NCBI GenBank assembly: GCA_022818135.1 | Contig: JAFMSR010000010.1 | Coordinates: 36,956,877-37,020,876, forward strand | DNA from: Saxidomus purpurata | Taxonomy: Eukaryota; Mollusca; Bivalvia; Venerida; Veneridae | DNA length: 64,000 bases | Reading direction: 5' to 3' | In this document: piece after piece, positions 33,285-45,900 of the stretch | Numbering within the stretch: the first letter of the stretch is position 1 | Layout: each line of letters begins with the position of its first letter | Position numbers and translations under genes: made by a program | The notes under the pieces: generated by a model | Seen by the model: only the letters and a program-made list of their open reading frames with translations | The model's database searches: none | Told to the model about the DNA's origin: nothing

Positions 33285-36047
33285 TAGACCAAAACAGCAG
33301 ATAAAACCGTTCTCTCTACTTCATAGTAGTAAAAAACGGTACAATTTCTAGGACCTTGGCCAAAGCCAACCATACGCGTTTGACCAAACGAAAAACGATG
33401 CTATCACTGAATGAACTGACCAACAAGCTATCAGAACCAAGCAAAACGGTGTATGCCCTCTACTAAACCTTGTTGGGTGGGGGTATAAAAATCAAATACA
33501 AAAACTTATTCTTTTCTAGATGAGTCACACAAACCTATTTACAATATACCTTTATTGTATCAAACTTAACCTCGTTAAGAAACTTTTAAGCATGCAGTTT
33601 AAAAGCAAATGTACTTTATTTTAGCCTACGATAATGTAATACGAGAATGAAATATATTTCTGATACAATATTAAAAATAGGATTTTCAATGTCGATCTCA
33701 GTTTGCCTGTCAACTGTTTTAAACGAAATCACGTTTGGGTTTAGTATTTCAACAGTTTCAAAATGAACAAAGCCACACGTTTACTAGTTTTTCAGTGGAT
33801 CCCACAGTACAAGTCACCTTTTAAAAGTTCTGTTTAAACGTATCGATCTTTTACTAGAGCGGACAAAAGGAGAAGTCTTTCTGGTGGTAATTCAGTATGA
33901 ATTTTCACAAGTCATTAATCATTTTAAATGTAAACTTCAAAGCACAGCTTTCTATGTCGCTTTCATAATCATCAGGTGATTACGCATAATAAATTCGAGT
34001 ATTACGCTGCCAAAACGAGATTATCGTATGGTTCGAGTACAAATGAATGGTAACATGGTATTATTAGCTTTAACTCGTATCCGATCCACACGAAAGAATT
34101 CAAAGGGACGTAACTGTGTCCCGTTAGGGGAACGATTTTGATTTTATTGCGACTGTGACTGGATATCCATCGAATACGTTGGAACCAACACTTACAGTAA
34201 CCGAACAACAGAAAACATGGTGAAAGTAGGGCAATAGGTTGATAAAACAAGAGTTATGGGTCTTCAGTAACAATTGATGGGCAAGGAAAAGCAAAGAAAC
34301 GTTCATACTGCTTTGTACCTAAGCTGTATAAAATGTAAACGTAATTTCAAATCAGAATGTGCCATAAATACTTGAACTTAAGAACCATCTGTGATAGGTT
34401 TCGCGAATATATAATGGGTTCTTTTTTAATACGTCTACATGCAGTTGTTTTTTGTAAAGTTCACTTTTTATTGTTCAAACCAATCCTAAAGTTGGTATTT
34501 AGCAAATAAGTAAATTCTTTGCTGATTAAAAAAGTAAAGTTAAAGTTAAATTAATTCAATTTTTATATCGTTAATCATGATGCATTGATCAATATCTGTT
34601 TTTATTTGAAGTTTGTTTTGGTCATGACGTGAAGTATCTGTTTGGTCATGGCGTACATATATACAGAGATAACGTGAAGAAAACTGGTAGATGACGTATT
34701 ATCCAAATTGCTAGACATTAAGACCGATATATAAGTTCAATACATATCTTTTCTATTGATAGAGCTTAAATTTAATGAGGGAAACTAAAAAGTAATGAAA
34801 TATGAATTACATTTGCTTTTCTGGTCGTGCTTCTGACCAATGAGAATTGTTTCTTATTAAACTGTTTGGTCAAATATACGCTTCTATTTCAAACGGTTGT
34901 CAAAGCAATGAGCTGCACTTAAAATGTAAACAAGTATTCGGTTTGAAATGTTCCAACCGTATTCACATCTCAATTTTTCCTCACCAATAAAAATAGAGCG
35001 TTACAGTAAATTTTGATATCCATTGAATACCTGAAAGGGTTATTAAACGCTGAAGTTGACTAGATCCTGTGGGGTAACCGTTTAACGTCGATTTTTGATC
35101 ACACTATCGTCTATTATACAATAGCACACCGTGCCCTTGTTAGGGCTAGTTTTCAACGCGATCGTAATCCACGTGGACTTTATGAAACAGATAAAAACGA
35201 GCTTATACATAAAACTAAAATTACACTGATTTGGATACAAACGCATTAAATTCCTTCACGTTCGTCTATCAAATTAAATCAAAGTGCCTAGACATAAAAC
35301 GTTACTAGTATATGCATTTCCAGCCATTAACGGAAAACTATTATTTGAACGAAATGTAGACAGTTTATAGTCCAAACCGATCCTTGAACCACGCGTCAAG
35401 ATTGACTTTACTCCATTTTCACATGAAAAGTTTAATGTCTACTGGTTCCAGTCTCATTTCATATACTTGCTGAACAGGGGGCATAATGCCTTTACGTAAA
35501 GCTATTATGCTACCACATTAAGTATGCTTGTACTAAGTGCAACTGTATTAAGTTACAACTGAAACGAACCCAACATTAATCCGCAGTTAATCTGCAAAAA
35601 AAAACTTACCTTGTTTTCGCGTTAGCTAACTGTTGACCGATTAATATCACTTGTAAATATACTTAAACCAAACTGTCCTTTCCATTTTTATGCGCAGGTA
35701 TCTTGTATTGCTGTAAACAATTACTCATTGTTTAAACTATTCAAATAGTAACACCGATAGTATATACGGCTAACTACCCAAAAATACACATAGTTTCATT
35801 AGTTTAAATAGGTTATTTCCTTACAGCATAGAAACCCACCCTACGTATGTTTCTATATCGATCCACGGATACGCGACGTCAAACACATTTGTTGTATAAA
35901 TAAATTATTGGATTCGCGGGTGACTGTCCTCGTCTCGCATATTTATAACTTGTCTGTCGATGATTTGAAATATTAGGTGGGAAATAAAGTGTTACCATGC
36001 GCACAATGCATATGCGTAATGTCAAGCTGCAGTCGACTTCCCCGTAC
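33285..36047. other. Upstream region of the HAD-like gene; possible 5' exon donor at 35610
   Basis: No coding exon was recognised. A CAAG/GTAAGT donor on the minus strand at 35609-35610 follows a CpG-containing stretch (AACGCGAAAAC). It could end a 5' non-coding exon spliced to the acceptor at 33127. Otherwise AT-rich, without identifiable elements. Confidence 0.45.
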
Positions 36048-36180
36048 TATGGAACGCCAGGACTGCCTTATTTGCGTTCATTTATCAAATGATTGCATGT
36101 AATATAATGTTATTAATCAAGTGATTTCATATTGGCGCCCGACGACAAATAACAAGGCCAATATGAAATCAGTTGATTAA
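36048..36180. repeat. Remnant with TATGGAACGCCA end and an adjacent inverted repeat
   Basis: TATGGAACGCCAGGACTGCC at 36048 resembles the terminus of the foldback element at 60339 (TATGGAACGCCACAGCTGTC). It is followed by AATCAAGTGATTTCATATTG (36116-36135), mirrored by CAATATGAAATCAGTTGATT (36160-36179) around CGCCCGACGACAAATAACAA. No right-hand TGGCGTTCCATA end was found. Confidence 0.5.
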
Positions 36181-36215
36181 TGATAATTTTATTATTCAAC
36201 TTTCCAATATTGGCT

Positions 36216-36905
36216 AAAACTAGAGGGCCATGATGTTACTATATCGCTAACCTGACTACCTTGGCTATAACACAAGGGGTCACGATTCTGAAATAATTAT
36301 TAGACGTCTACAACACACTGCAGTAACATTCTAAATACCTATTCTTTGTCTGTCGGCCTTGTGGTTGTTCAAAGTTTTCCCTATACAAGCCTATATGAAA
36401 TCAAGTGATCTCTCCCACTCCCGGAGAGCGTTAATTTTGGCCAGGGGGTCATGATTTGAGCAATCTTGGTAGAGGTCCACTAATCAATGCCACATGCTAA
36501 ATATCTAAACTCTAGGCCTTGCGGTTTCAGAGAAGAATATTTTAAAAGTTTTTCCTTTATAAGCCTATGTAAAACCAAGAGAACCCCCGGACGGGGTCAA
36601 TTTTGACCATGGGGTCATAATTAGAACAAACTTTGTAGAGGTCCGCTAGACAATGCCACATGCTAAACATCTAAGCTCTAGGCCTTGTGGTTTTCCTATT
36701 TGTTGCCATAGCAACCAGCGTTGTGCATGGAATTGAATTCTTTGAACAACTTTGATAAAGCTTCATGCAAGGAATGTCCCTGCAAGTTTCACCAACATTG
36801 GCCCATTGGTTTCAGAGATGTCGTTTATAGGAAATGGTGGACGGACGGACGACGTACGGTGAGTGATCCCAATAGCTCACTCTGGCACTTTGTGTCAGGT
36901 GAGAT
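36216..36905 (+). mobile_element. Tandem-core element (copy 5), diverged
   Basis: Head CTAGAGGGCCATGATG, three diverged core units, GTTGCCATAGCAACCAG, and tail AGCTCACTCTGGCAC/GTGTCAGGTGAGATAA. The terminal GCTAA has drifted to GATAA. Confidence 0.78.
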
Positions 36906-37739
36906 AAAAACAAGAATATAAATGTTCTTGTAACAATAACAATTTTATATGTATTTAACTTAGTAAAACAAGATATCAGCAGGAGTCTAAAGTCTGCATA
37001 TCAACTGAAAAAAGGATTTACAAAATGACGTCGTTTAAAGACTTCTTTAAAGAATGCTTGAATTCCATATTGGCCCTGTTTTCTCGTATTGTCTCAGTTA
37101 TGCTTTGTATTAGCTCAACCTGTTTCATATCATGTGCGCAATTGATCCAATACAATGTGCAATATTGTTAAGTTGAATAATAATGGTTACGTCATGACGT
37201 GTGACAATACCTTCGATATAATATATTATGTTAATATCTTTCCAGAATTTAAATATGTTGTAAATAACATACAGTGAATACATATAGCCGTGTGGCAATA
37301 CCTTCAATATTCGATATGACACCCTGGCGTTCCATAATCTTATATAAAGTATGTTGACAAGCAATCGATACCTTTAAGTGGACTCTAATCCGATTGCCAA
37401 GTGTAATTCATACGGCCAATATAATAAGTTCATTGCTATATATTTATTTTATAGTTATCAAAACAGTTCTATTCGTTAGAACTAGGTAGAGTGTCTAAAG
37501 ATTGAAACCAATCCGAGACAAAGACCATTGTAAAACTCAAGAAATATCATGCATGCATTCACGTGAATTAGTGTAGCTTATTAATGTTCACCCCCCGAAA
37601 GGTCACCAATAAAACAGACGTAAGGATTTTTTTCTAAAAGCTTAGACATGCGACAAAAATAGCAAATATAAATTATCTCATATTTTGAGAAATATTACGG
37701 ACCTATATTATACAATTATAGACTAATGTTGAGATCTAG
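36906..37739. other. Intergenic, nothing recognised
   Basis: AT-rich sequence ending at the acceptor-like GATCTAG before the EGF-like exon. A fragment ACGGACCTATATTATAC at 37698 resembles the arm of the 38-bp element at 33240. Confidence 0.55.
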
Positions 37740-37846
37740 TTTGGAGAGGTGTAGCGAAAACTGCATTGATAGAAAGTGTGACAAAAAGAATGGAACCTGT
37801 ATCAATGGCTGCATTCCAGGATTCATTGGAGAAATGTGTCAACAAG
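37740..37846 (+). CDS. Orphan EGF-like exon with a GC donor
   Basis: Between an acceptor-like GATCTAG and a donor AAG/GCAAGT lies a frame encoding LERCSENCIDRKC, then DKKNGTCINGCIPGFIGEMC. Its cysteine spacing and GxxGxxC ending fit one EGF-like repeat of the MEGF/scavenger-receptor-F type, which molluscs carry as strings of similar phase-1 exons of about this length. No second EGF exon, signal peptide or transmembrane exon was found within several kilobases. It may be an exon of a gene with very long introns, a relic, or an exon carried in by duplication. GC is a known minor donor class with this exact consensus. Confidence 0.62.
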
Positions 37847-37909
37847 GCAAGTTTAAAAGATATCCATAGTTATTTTTAAAGCTGAACTCATTTTCACATC
37901 AATTAGAAA

Positions 37910-37986
37910 GTTATGCGGACCTGTTAAAAGTGATATTGACCGACTTCGTCCTCGGTCAATATCATATTTCACAGGTCCGCAAAACT
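37910..37986. mobile_element. Hairpin element with TGCGGACCTGT arms
   Basis: AGTTATGCGGACCTGTTAAA and GTGATATTGACCGA are mirrored by TCGGTCAATATCA and TTTCACAGGTCCGCAAAACT around CTTCGTCC. The CGGACCT terminal motif is shared with the 38-bp element at 33240-33277. It lies 64 bases downstream of the EGF-like exon. Confidence 0.65.
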
Positions 37987-38089
37987 ACTTATTGACCGAA
38001 ACATTATTCTAAAATTATTATATCGTATACATCATAAGAAGTAGCTTAAATTATGCGAAAATATAACAGAAATGACGTCTTGAAATTCG

Positions 38090-39680
38090 TGCAGGTCTAC
38101 ATATAATTGGAAGTGACCACGCAGGGTCAATTTTGACACGGGGGTCATAATTTGAACAATCTTGGTAGAGGTCCACTAGACAATGCTACATGCCAAATAT
38201 CTAAGCTCTAGGCCTTGTGGTTTCAGAGAAGATTTTTAAAGTTTTTCCTATATAAGCCTATGCAAAACTAAGTGACCATCCCCGCGGGGTGAATTTTGAC
38301 CCGGGGGTCATAATTTGAACAATCTTGGTAGAGGTCCATTAGACAATGCTACATGCCAAATATCTAAGCTCTAGGCCTTGTGGTTTCAGAGAAGATTTTT
38401 ACAGTTTTTCCTATATAAGCCTTTGCAAAACTGAGTGACCACCNNNNNNNNNNNNNNNNNNNNNNNNNNNNNNNNNNNNNNNNNNNNNNNNNNNNNNNNN
38501 NNNNNNNNNNNNNNNNNNNNNNNNNNNNNNNNNNNNNNNNNNNNNNNNNNNNNNNNNNNNNNNNNNNNNNNNNNNNNNNNNNNNNNNNNNNNNNNNNNNN
38601 NNNNNNNNNNNNNNNNNNNNNNNNNNNNNNNNNNNNNNNNNNNNNNNNNNNNNNNNNNNNNNNNNNNNNNNNNNNNNNNNNNNNNNNNNNNNNNNNNNNN
38701 NNNNNNNNNNNNNNNNNNNNNNNNNNNNNNNNNNNNNNNNNNNNNNNNNNNNNNNNNNNNNNNNNNNNNNNNNNNNNNNNNNNNNNNNNNNNNNNNNNNN
38801 NNNNNNNNNNNNNNNNNNNNNNNNNNNNNNNNNNNNNNNNNNNNNNNNNNNNNNNNNNNNNNNNNNNNNNNNNNNNNNNNNNNNNNNNNNNNNNNNNNNN
38901 NNNNNNNNNNNNNNNNNNNNNNNNNNNNNNNNNNNNNNNNNNNGCCTTGTGGTTTCTGAGAAGAAGATTTTCAATAATTTTCCTATACAAGCCTTTGAAA
39001 AAAATAAGGGATCCATCTTTCGGGGTCAAGTTTGATCCAGGGGTCATAATTTGAACAATCTTGGAAGAGGACTACTGGACAATGCTACATGCCAAATATC
39101 TAAGCTCTAGACCTTGTGGTTTCAGAGGAGAAGATTTTTAAAGTTTTTCCTATATAAGCCTATGCAAAATTAAGTGACCACGCGGGACCAATTTTGACAC
39201 GGGGGTCATAATTTGAACAATCTTGGTAGAGGTCCACTAGACAATGCTACATGCCAAATATCTAAGCTCTAGGCCTTGCGGTTTCAGAGAAGATTTTTAA
39301 AGTTTTTCCTATATATGCCTATGCAAAAACTAAGTGCCCACCCGCGCGGGGTCAATTTTGACCCGGGGGTCATAATTTGAACAATCTTGGTAGAGGTCCA
39401 CTAGACAATGCTACATGCCAAATATCTAAGCTCTAGGCCTTGTGGTTTCAGAGAAGATTTTTTAAGTTTTTCCTATTTGTTGCCATAGCAACCAGAGTTC
39501 TGCATGGAATGGAATTCTTTGAACAATTTTGGTAGAGCTTCATGCAAGGAACATTCCTGCATAGTTTTATCAACATTGGCCTAGAGGTTTCAGAGGAGAT
39601 GTCATTTGAATCAAAATGTTGACGGACGACTGACAATCATCGATCAGAAAAGCTCACCCTGGCGTAGCCAGGTGAGCTAA
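38090..39680 (+). mobile_element. Tandem-core element, long array (copy 6), interrupted by an assembly gap
   Basis: Core units of about 165 bp with high similarity (GGGGTCATAATTTGAACAAT, GGTAGAGGTCCACTAGACAA, GCCAAATATCTAAGCTCTAG, TTTCAGAGAAGA..TTTTTAAAG) run from about 38120 to 39470. They are followed by the tail (GTTGCCATAGCAACCAGAGT, GATGTCATTTGAATCAAAAT) and the hairpin AGCTCACCCTGGCG/TAGCCAGGTGAGCTAA. Part of the array is missing in the N run. Confidence 0.9.
38444..38943. other. Assembly gap (500 N)
   Basis: Exactly 500 Ns lie within the tandem array. The round size suggests a placeholder rather than a measured gap, so the number of core units is unknown. Apparent open frames across this stretch are meaningless. 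Confidence 0.99.
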
Positions 39681-39913
39681 AAAGTTAAAACAAGGCAATT
39701 CAAAGATAAAACTTTTATGAAATGTTTGGGACACATTTGATCCTATACACAAGATCCACAAGTTTCTTAGAGCCCGCTCTATTTCTTTATGTCTGTAATG
39801 TAACACTAAAGCATCATTCCATTACAGCAGATTTCAATCTGTTCTATCGTTGAAGAGGATTCTTTCATTTCAGCAACATTGTTATGTTTGAACACATGAA
39901 AATCTGTGATATG

Positions 39914-42900
39914 TCAGTCTTCGTCTTCCAGAGACATTATAAAATCCCATTCCTCTGGAATATAAATGTAAAGATATGTAAAATACTATACAATGTATAT
40001 TTAGTATTCTTGAAGAAAATCAACTGTTAAGACTACAACTTATTATTCTTTTCATGAAACCCTGACCCCTTAATTCACCCTCCCTGAAATGTGAACAAGA
40101 TCCAAAGACTACAGTACTTTAATTTGCAAGCAATCATGGACCATATCTTATTCAACAGACAAAGGTATTGGGCTCTTAAAACGAGCTTAAAATCAACTCA
40201 GAAACGGCAGAAGTATACATGCGTACATGTCAGGTTAGGAAACGTTTGAAAGCTGTAAATGCAATGCACGTAATTAATTTCTATACAAATTTTAATTTTC
40301 AATTTTTAAATTTCCATGATCATTCATTTTATTGATCAGTGAAATAAATTTTGAGAGTTGACTGCAAAACTGTTGTAAATCCTTCTTTATTTCATATAAA
40401 TACTGCAGTTTTGCAGTCACCCCTTATAGTATGTTACCACATTGTCTATTCAAATCACCTACACTAAAACATTTTATACCTTGTGTGAGGGGTTGCACAG
40501 AAAGTCTAGACTTGGTAAACAGCGCAATATCCTTCAGAGCACCACCATCTGCTTTGTGCTTCAGATGTAGACTCTTCAGCTCTGATAAGGGGATGTAACG
40601 CTTCATCATTCTGTTAAATTTTACATCTACCATAAACCACACTGGCTTGTCTTTCTTTGAAGATCTGTAAATGTTTGAAACAGGCAGACTGTTTTAATAT
40701 AAAGTGACTATTAGATTTATGTTTCAATTTGTAGAATTCTGTGGGCAACATTACCAATACATTTTTAGTCCAGATTGACTTTTTTTATTAATACATTTCT
40801 AATCGAGACATACTTTTTATGAGAAATAAGAGTGCAAAACTGTAACAAGATTCACCCATCAGTAGTCAACTCTAAATTGTTCCAAATCTAGCAATTGAAG
40901 GGCACTAACTCCGGACCAGGGTCATCAGACCCGGCTGAGATGTAATGCCTACAAACATTTTGACCAAGTTTGGTGATGATCGAATGAAAACTGTTTGACA
41001 GCATACAAGGCTAATCTTTATCTTTTTTGGATAATTACAGGGCCATAATCAAGAAGTGCCTAGGGCGATTTGACTTGTATTCAAATCTGGCTGAGATATA
41101 ATGCCAACAAACATTTTGACCAAAGTTTCGTGAAGATCAGATGAAAACTGTTCAACTTAGAGAGCGGAGATGCTTGTCCATCTGCAGCCTCAGGTGTTCC
41201 CATAATACATCCTATATAAACTTGAGTATCTAATCTATTTTATAATAAACATGTTTTTATTAAAAGATTAAGAATGATTTCCAGTGAATGAACTTTTAGG
41301 CCTCCACAAAGATAGAATGTGATTGACCTACTTGTCATAGTGGGGATCTTTTGGATCAAACTGGGTGTGGTCTACATAACTTTCTTTGGCAATCTACAAG
41401 AACAGAAATATAGCATTGAGAATTTGAAATATATACACACCAAAACTTATAATGCAACACCTCCATTTTTCTTTCTTTATCTAAATAGTAACCCTTCCAA
41501 TATCTGTCTGCTAATTTTAGGTTTAGAGGCACTAAAGCTATCTTATCTAGCATTTACCTGATTTATGAAGACATTGGGTAGATACTTGCATGAGTTTCAA
41601 AAGGATCGAGTGGTACCAATTTCATATGTAAAAGAATGTAAAGAGTAGGTTTCCCAAGGAAGAGCATCAATGTAATAATCAATGTTAAGTCTATAGAGGT
41701 TTAAATGTTAAATTAAAATTCTCTGCCATATGTGTTTATGTCCTGTTATGCATCAGTATCAGTACCAGAATCTACTCTATAAACGCATACACTTAATGCG
41801 ACACGCTGATTAGAACATACAAAAGTAAACAAAGTTAAAACAGTGTTTTTTTTTTATGAATGCCCCAATTTTTCTAAATGTCCCCCATATTTTTTCTTCC
41901 TATCCTGGATGCAACACTAAGCTCACAAACATTTTCATCAAATTTTTCTAGAATTGCTTTGCTGATTTTTACTCGACGTGTTGTTGATTTAATATATCAT
42001 TTTGGAGAAATATTACTTCTTCACCGGAAACTATGACCAAGTAGCTTTAACACGAGCATTGTTTAACACCTTATGTCGGGTTTGGCAAACTGCAGGCAAG
42101 CAGTATCGTATATACTCCCTTCGAAGGTGCACTTGCCTTTAAGATGCACCCCTTTCAATGGTAACCTTTTACCAAATCTCTCAAATTGACTTGTTCATCA
42201 CTCAGTAAGACAGAACAGTGAAAAACTCTATACTTCGCGTTTTATGCATAATCCTCCAGACCTGTACTGTAGATTGTTCACTCATGCTTGTAGAAAGTTT
42301 AACAACTGAATTACAAAATGTGGTGACAAGGACCCGATCAAAAAGTCAAACATTCTCTGAAAGAGGTGTCTCACAGTCTGTATCCTCTCCATGTGCTCCA
42401 ATTGTGCCATGTAGTTTTAAAATCCTTCCAACCATGAGTAGAGTATTCCATTACCTTTAAACTCTAAGTGTGACCTTGACCTTTGATGTAGGGCCATGGG
42501 TGTTGTATGCGATACATCGTCATGATGTGCTAAACATTTGTGCCATGGTATTTTAAAACCTACGGGAGCATAATAAACACTTGCATCTTAACACACCCAA
42601 AGGGAACAAAACTGTGGTTAACATTCATTTAAATGTTCTGGACGCAAAAAGCTTCAACAACCCTAACCCATACAGGTCTGCAATTCGATATTACTGGGTG
42701 TAACTATGGTAGTATAAAGCATAAACCATCTCACCTCACAAAGTCCTGCAATCCCAGGTTCCTTGGTGTTGCTATGGTAGAAGAACACTTTATCACCAAC
42801 TGTCATCTTTTTCATGAAATTTCTGGCCTTCAAAAAATTAAACACCAACTGTTATTTTCTTATGTATCACAAGACCTAGTGTAGTTATACTTTATCAAAC

Positions 42901-45900
42901 TATGATTCTTAAGCCCAGACACCATAGGCAACAACTTTGCCTATTACCAAATACAGTAAAACTTCGTTTACTCGAGCATCGATAACTTGAGAACCCCGGA
43001 TAACTCGAGGACTCATGTCAGTCCCAGCAATTTTGCCTATATGTTTAACCAGAAAATATTATCGATAACTCGAGAACCCCGGATAACTTGAGGAACACCT
43101 GTGGTCCCGCCAGGTAGATTTCTTACTAAATTACCTGCAGCAACTTGAGGTCACTAATTATCAGATATTTCTCACCTCCGATGGTGCATCATTATTTCGA
43201 CACGTCATGGGAAAAACTTTTTATTGTTAATTGATTGTTCTTGTTAATTATTGATTAATCGGCCGTCCAGTGGCTAAAATGTATAAAATGTTATTCGCAC
43301 ATTTAAATTGTCTTAAATCATGTGTAATTACAGCCACTTGTTACTTTTATTGAACAAGAGGGCCAAGATGACACGTCGTCTTGATGTGCTAGACATTTGT
43401 GCTAAGTTATTTTAAAATCCTTCAATGCATGACAAAGTTACAGTCCGGACACGAATGTGTGCATATATGCATATTTAGAGGAATCCATTACCTTCAAACT
43501 GTTAAGTATGACCTTGACCTTTGAGCTAGGGACGTGGGTCTTGCACGCGACATGTCGTCTTGATGTGCTAGACATGTGTGCCAAGTTTATTTTAAAATCC
43601 TTCAATGCATGACAGAGTTACAGTCCGGACACGACCTTCGGGGGCATAATAAGTTTTCCTATATACACTTTTGTAAAACAAATGATCCACCCCTCCTGGC
43701 AAGGTCAATTTTGACCCAAGGGGCATAATCTGAACAAACTTTGAAGAGGTCTACTAGGCAATGCTACATGCCAAATATCTAAGCTCTCAGCCTTGTGGTT
43801 TCAGAGAAAAAGATTTTTAAAATTTTCCCTGTATAAGCCTATGTAAAACTAAGTGACCCCCGGTGCGGGGTCAATTTTGACCCGGGGGTCATAATTTGAA
43901 CAGTCTTGGTAGAGGTCCACTAGCCAATGCTACACGCCAACTATCTAAGCTCTAGGTCTTGTGGTTTCAAAGAAGAAGATTTTTAAAGTTTTTACAATAT
44001 AAGCCTATGTAAAACTAAGTGACCCCCCCCCCCCCCGTGTGGGGTCAATTTTGATCCGGGGGTCATAATTTGAACAATCTTGGTAGAGGTCCACTAGCCA
44101 ATGCTACATGCCAAATATCTAAGCTCTAGACCTTATGGTTTCAGAGAAGAAGATTTTAAAAGTTTTTCCTACATAAGCCTATGTAAAACTAAGTGACCCC
44201 CCGTGTGGGGTCAATTTTGATCCGGGGCTCATAATTTGAACAATCTTGGTAGAGGTCCACTAGCCAATGCTACATGCCAAATATCTAAGCTCTAGGCCTT
44301 GTGGTTTCAGAGAAGAAGATTTTTAAAGTTTTTCCTATATATGCCTATGCAAAACTAAGTGACCCCCTCCCCCGCGGGGTAAATTTTGACCCGGGGGTCA
44401 TAATTTGAACAATCTTGGTAGAGGTCCACTAGACAATGCTACATGCCAAATATCTTAGCTCTAGGCCTTGTGGTTTCAGAGAAGAAGATTTTTAAAGTTT
44501 TTCCTATATATGCCTATGCCAAAACTAAGTGCCCACCCGTGCGGGGTCAATTTTGACCCGGGGGTCATAATTTGAACAATCTCAGTAGAGGTCCACTAGA
44601 CAATGCTACATGCCAAATATCTAAGCTCTAGGCCTTGTGGTTTCAGAGAAGAAGATTTTTAAAGTTTTTCCTATTTGTTGCCATAGCAACCAGAGTTCTG
44701 CATGGAATGGAATTCTTTGAACAATTTTGGTAGAGCTTCATGCAAGGAACATTCCTGCATAGTTTTATCAACACTGGCCTGGAGGTTTCAGAGAAGATGT
44801 CATTTGAATCAAAATGTTGACGGACGACGGACAATCATTGATCAGAAAAGCTCACCCTGGCGTAGCCAGGTGAGCTAATAAGAAAATAAAGAAAATTATG
44901 TTTGCGAGTTTTTAATTACGAAAACTTAATGATGAGAAGATCGAAATTTTGAGTCTGGGTAGACTTTTGATGATAAAAGCTTGAGAGAAAATCCAAAACT
45001 GCATATTCTTTCTAGAATTATAGAAATAAACACGAATAGATTTTAGAAATAAACATCAAGTGAAGAACCCGATCTCGGGGGGATACAGTAGCTAGATCGG
45101 ACAAGCAGAAAACCAAAACAGGAACGAAATGCAAGTTGGAGACGAAGACCATCGAGTTTAAATACAATGCCATCATGGAAGTTAAAAAGGGTCATGACTG
45201 AAAGAAATGTGCCTTTTCTTTGTTTCAAAGTCTTTTGCCTATGCAGTAAAACTTATAAAATTTCCATGGTTTTGGTAACTCGAGAACCCGGATAACTCAA
45301 GCATTTTACTCGTCCCCGTGCGACCTCGAGTTATCGAGGTTTTACTGTATTGACATCTCAACATGGTAGTTCTTCATTAATAAAACTTCTAAATTAATTA
45401 AAACTACTTGTTCTGTCCATTTTGTATCATTATGTATTTATGCAATTCATTATACAGTACAACTTGAACCCGCCATTTCAATTTTCCTCTTGCCTCTTTT
45501 CCATTTATAAGAAAGAAACCATTAAACTTTATTACACAGGAGAATGTACTGTGCCCAATGACTTGAGAAGATACTGTAAACAAAGTTAAACAAGACATAC
45601 TGGACTGAACAGATAGTTCCGAGTTATTTTGTGAAAATCTTTTGAAAGTTTTCAAGGAAAAACTAACTTAGGTCTCTGTAACCTTAATCTTGACCCACTG
45701 ACCCTACAAAAAAACCGAGGGATCATGTACTCAGTAAGTCTAATCATTCTTTGAAGATTGCCGTTGATAATAAGATCTCAAAATAATAGCAGACATGATT
45801 TTTGAAGTTTGGGTTACTGCAACCTTGACTTTTGACCAACTGACCTCAAAAGCAAAAGGGATCATCTACAGGTTGTATGCAACCTGCTGTGCAAGTTTCA

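Noticed and set aside
38364..39047. Long frames across the N run
   Set aside because: They consist almost entirely of unknown residues; the flanks are the tandem-core repeat.
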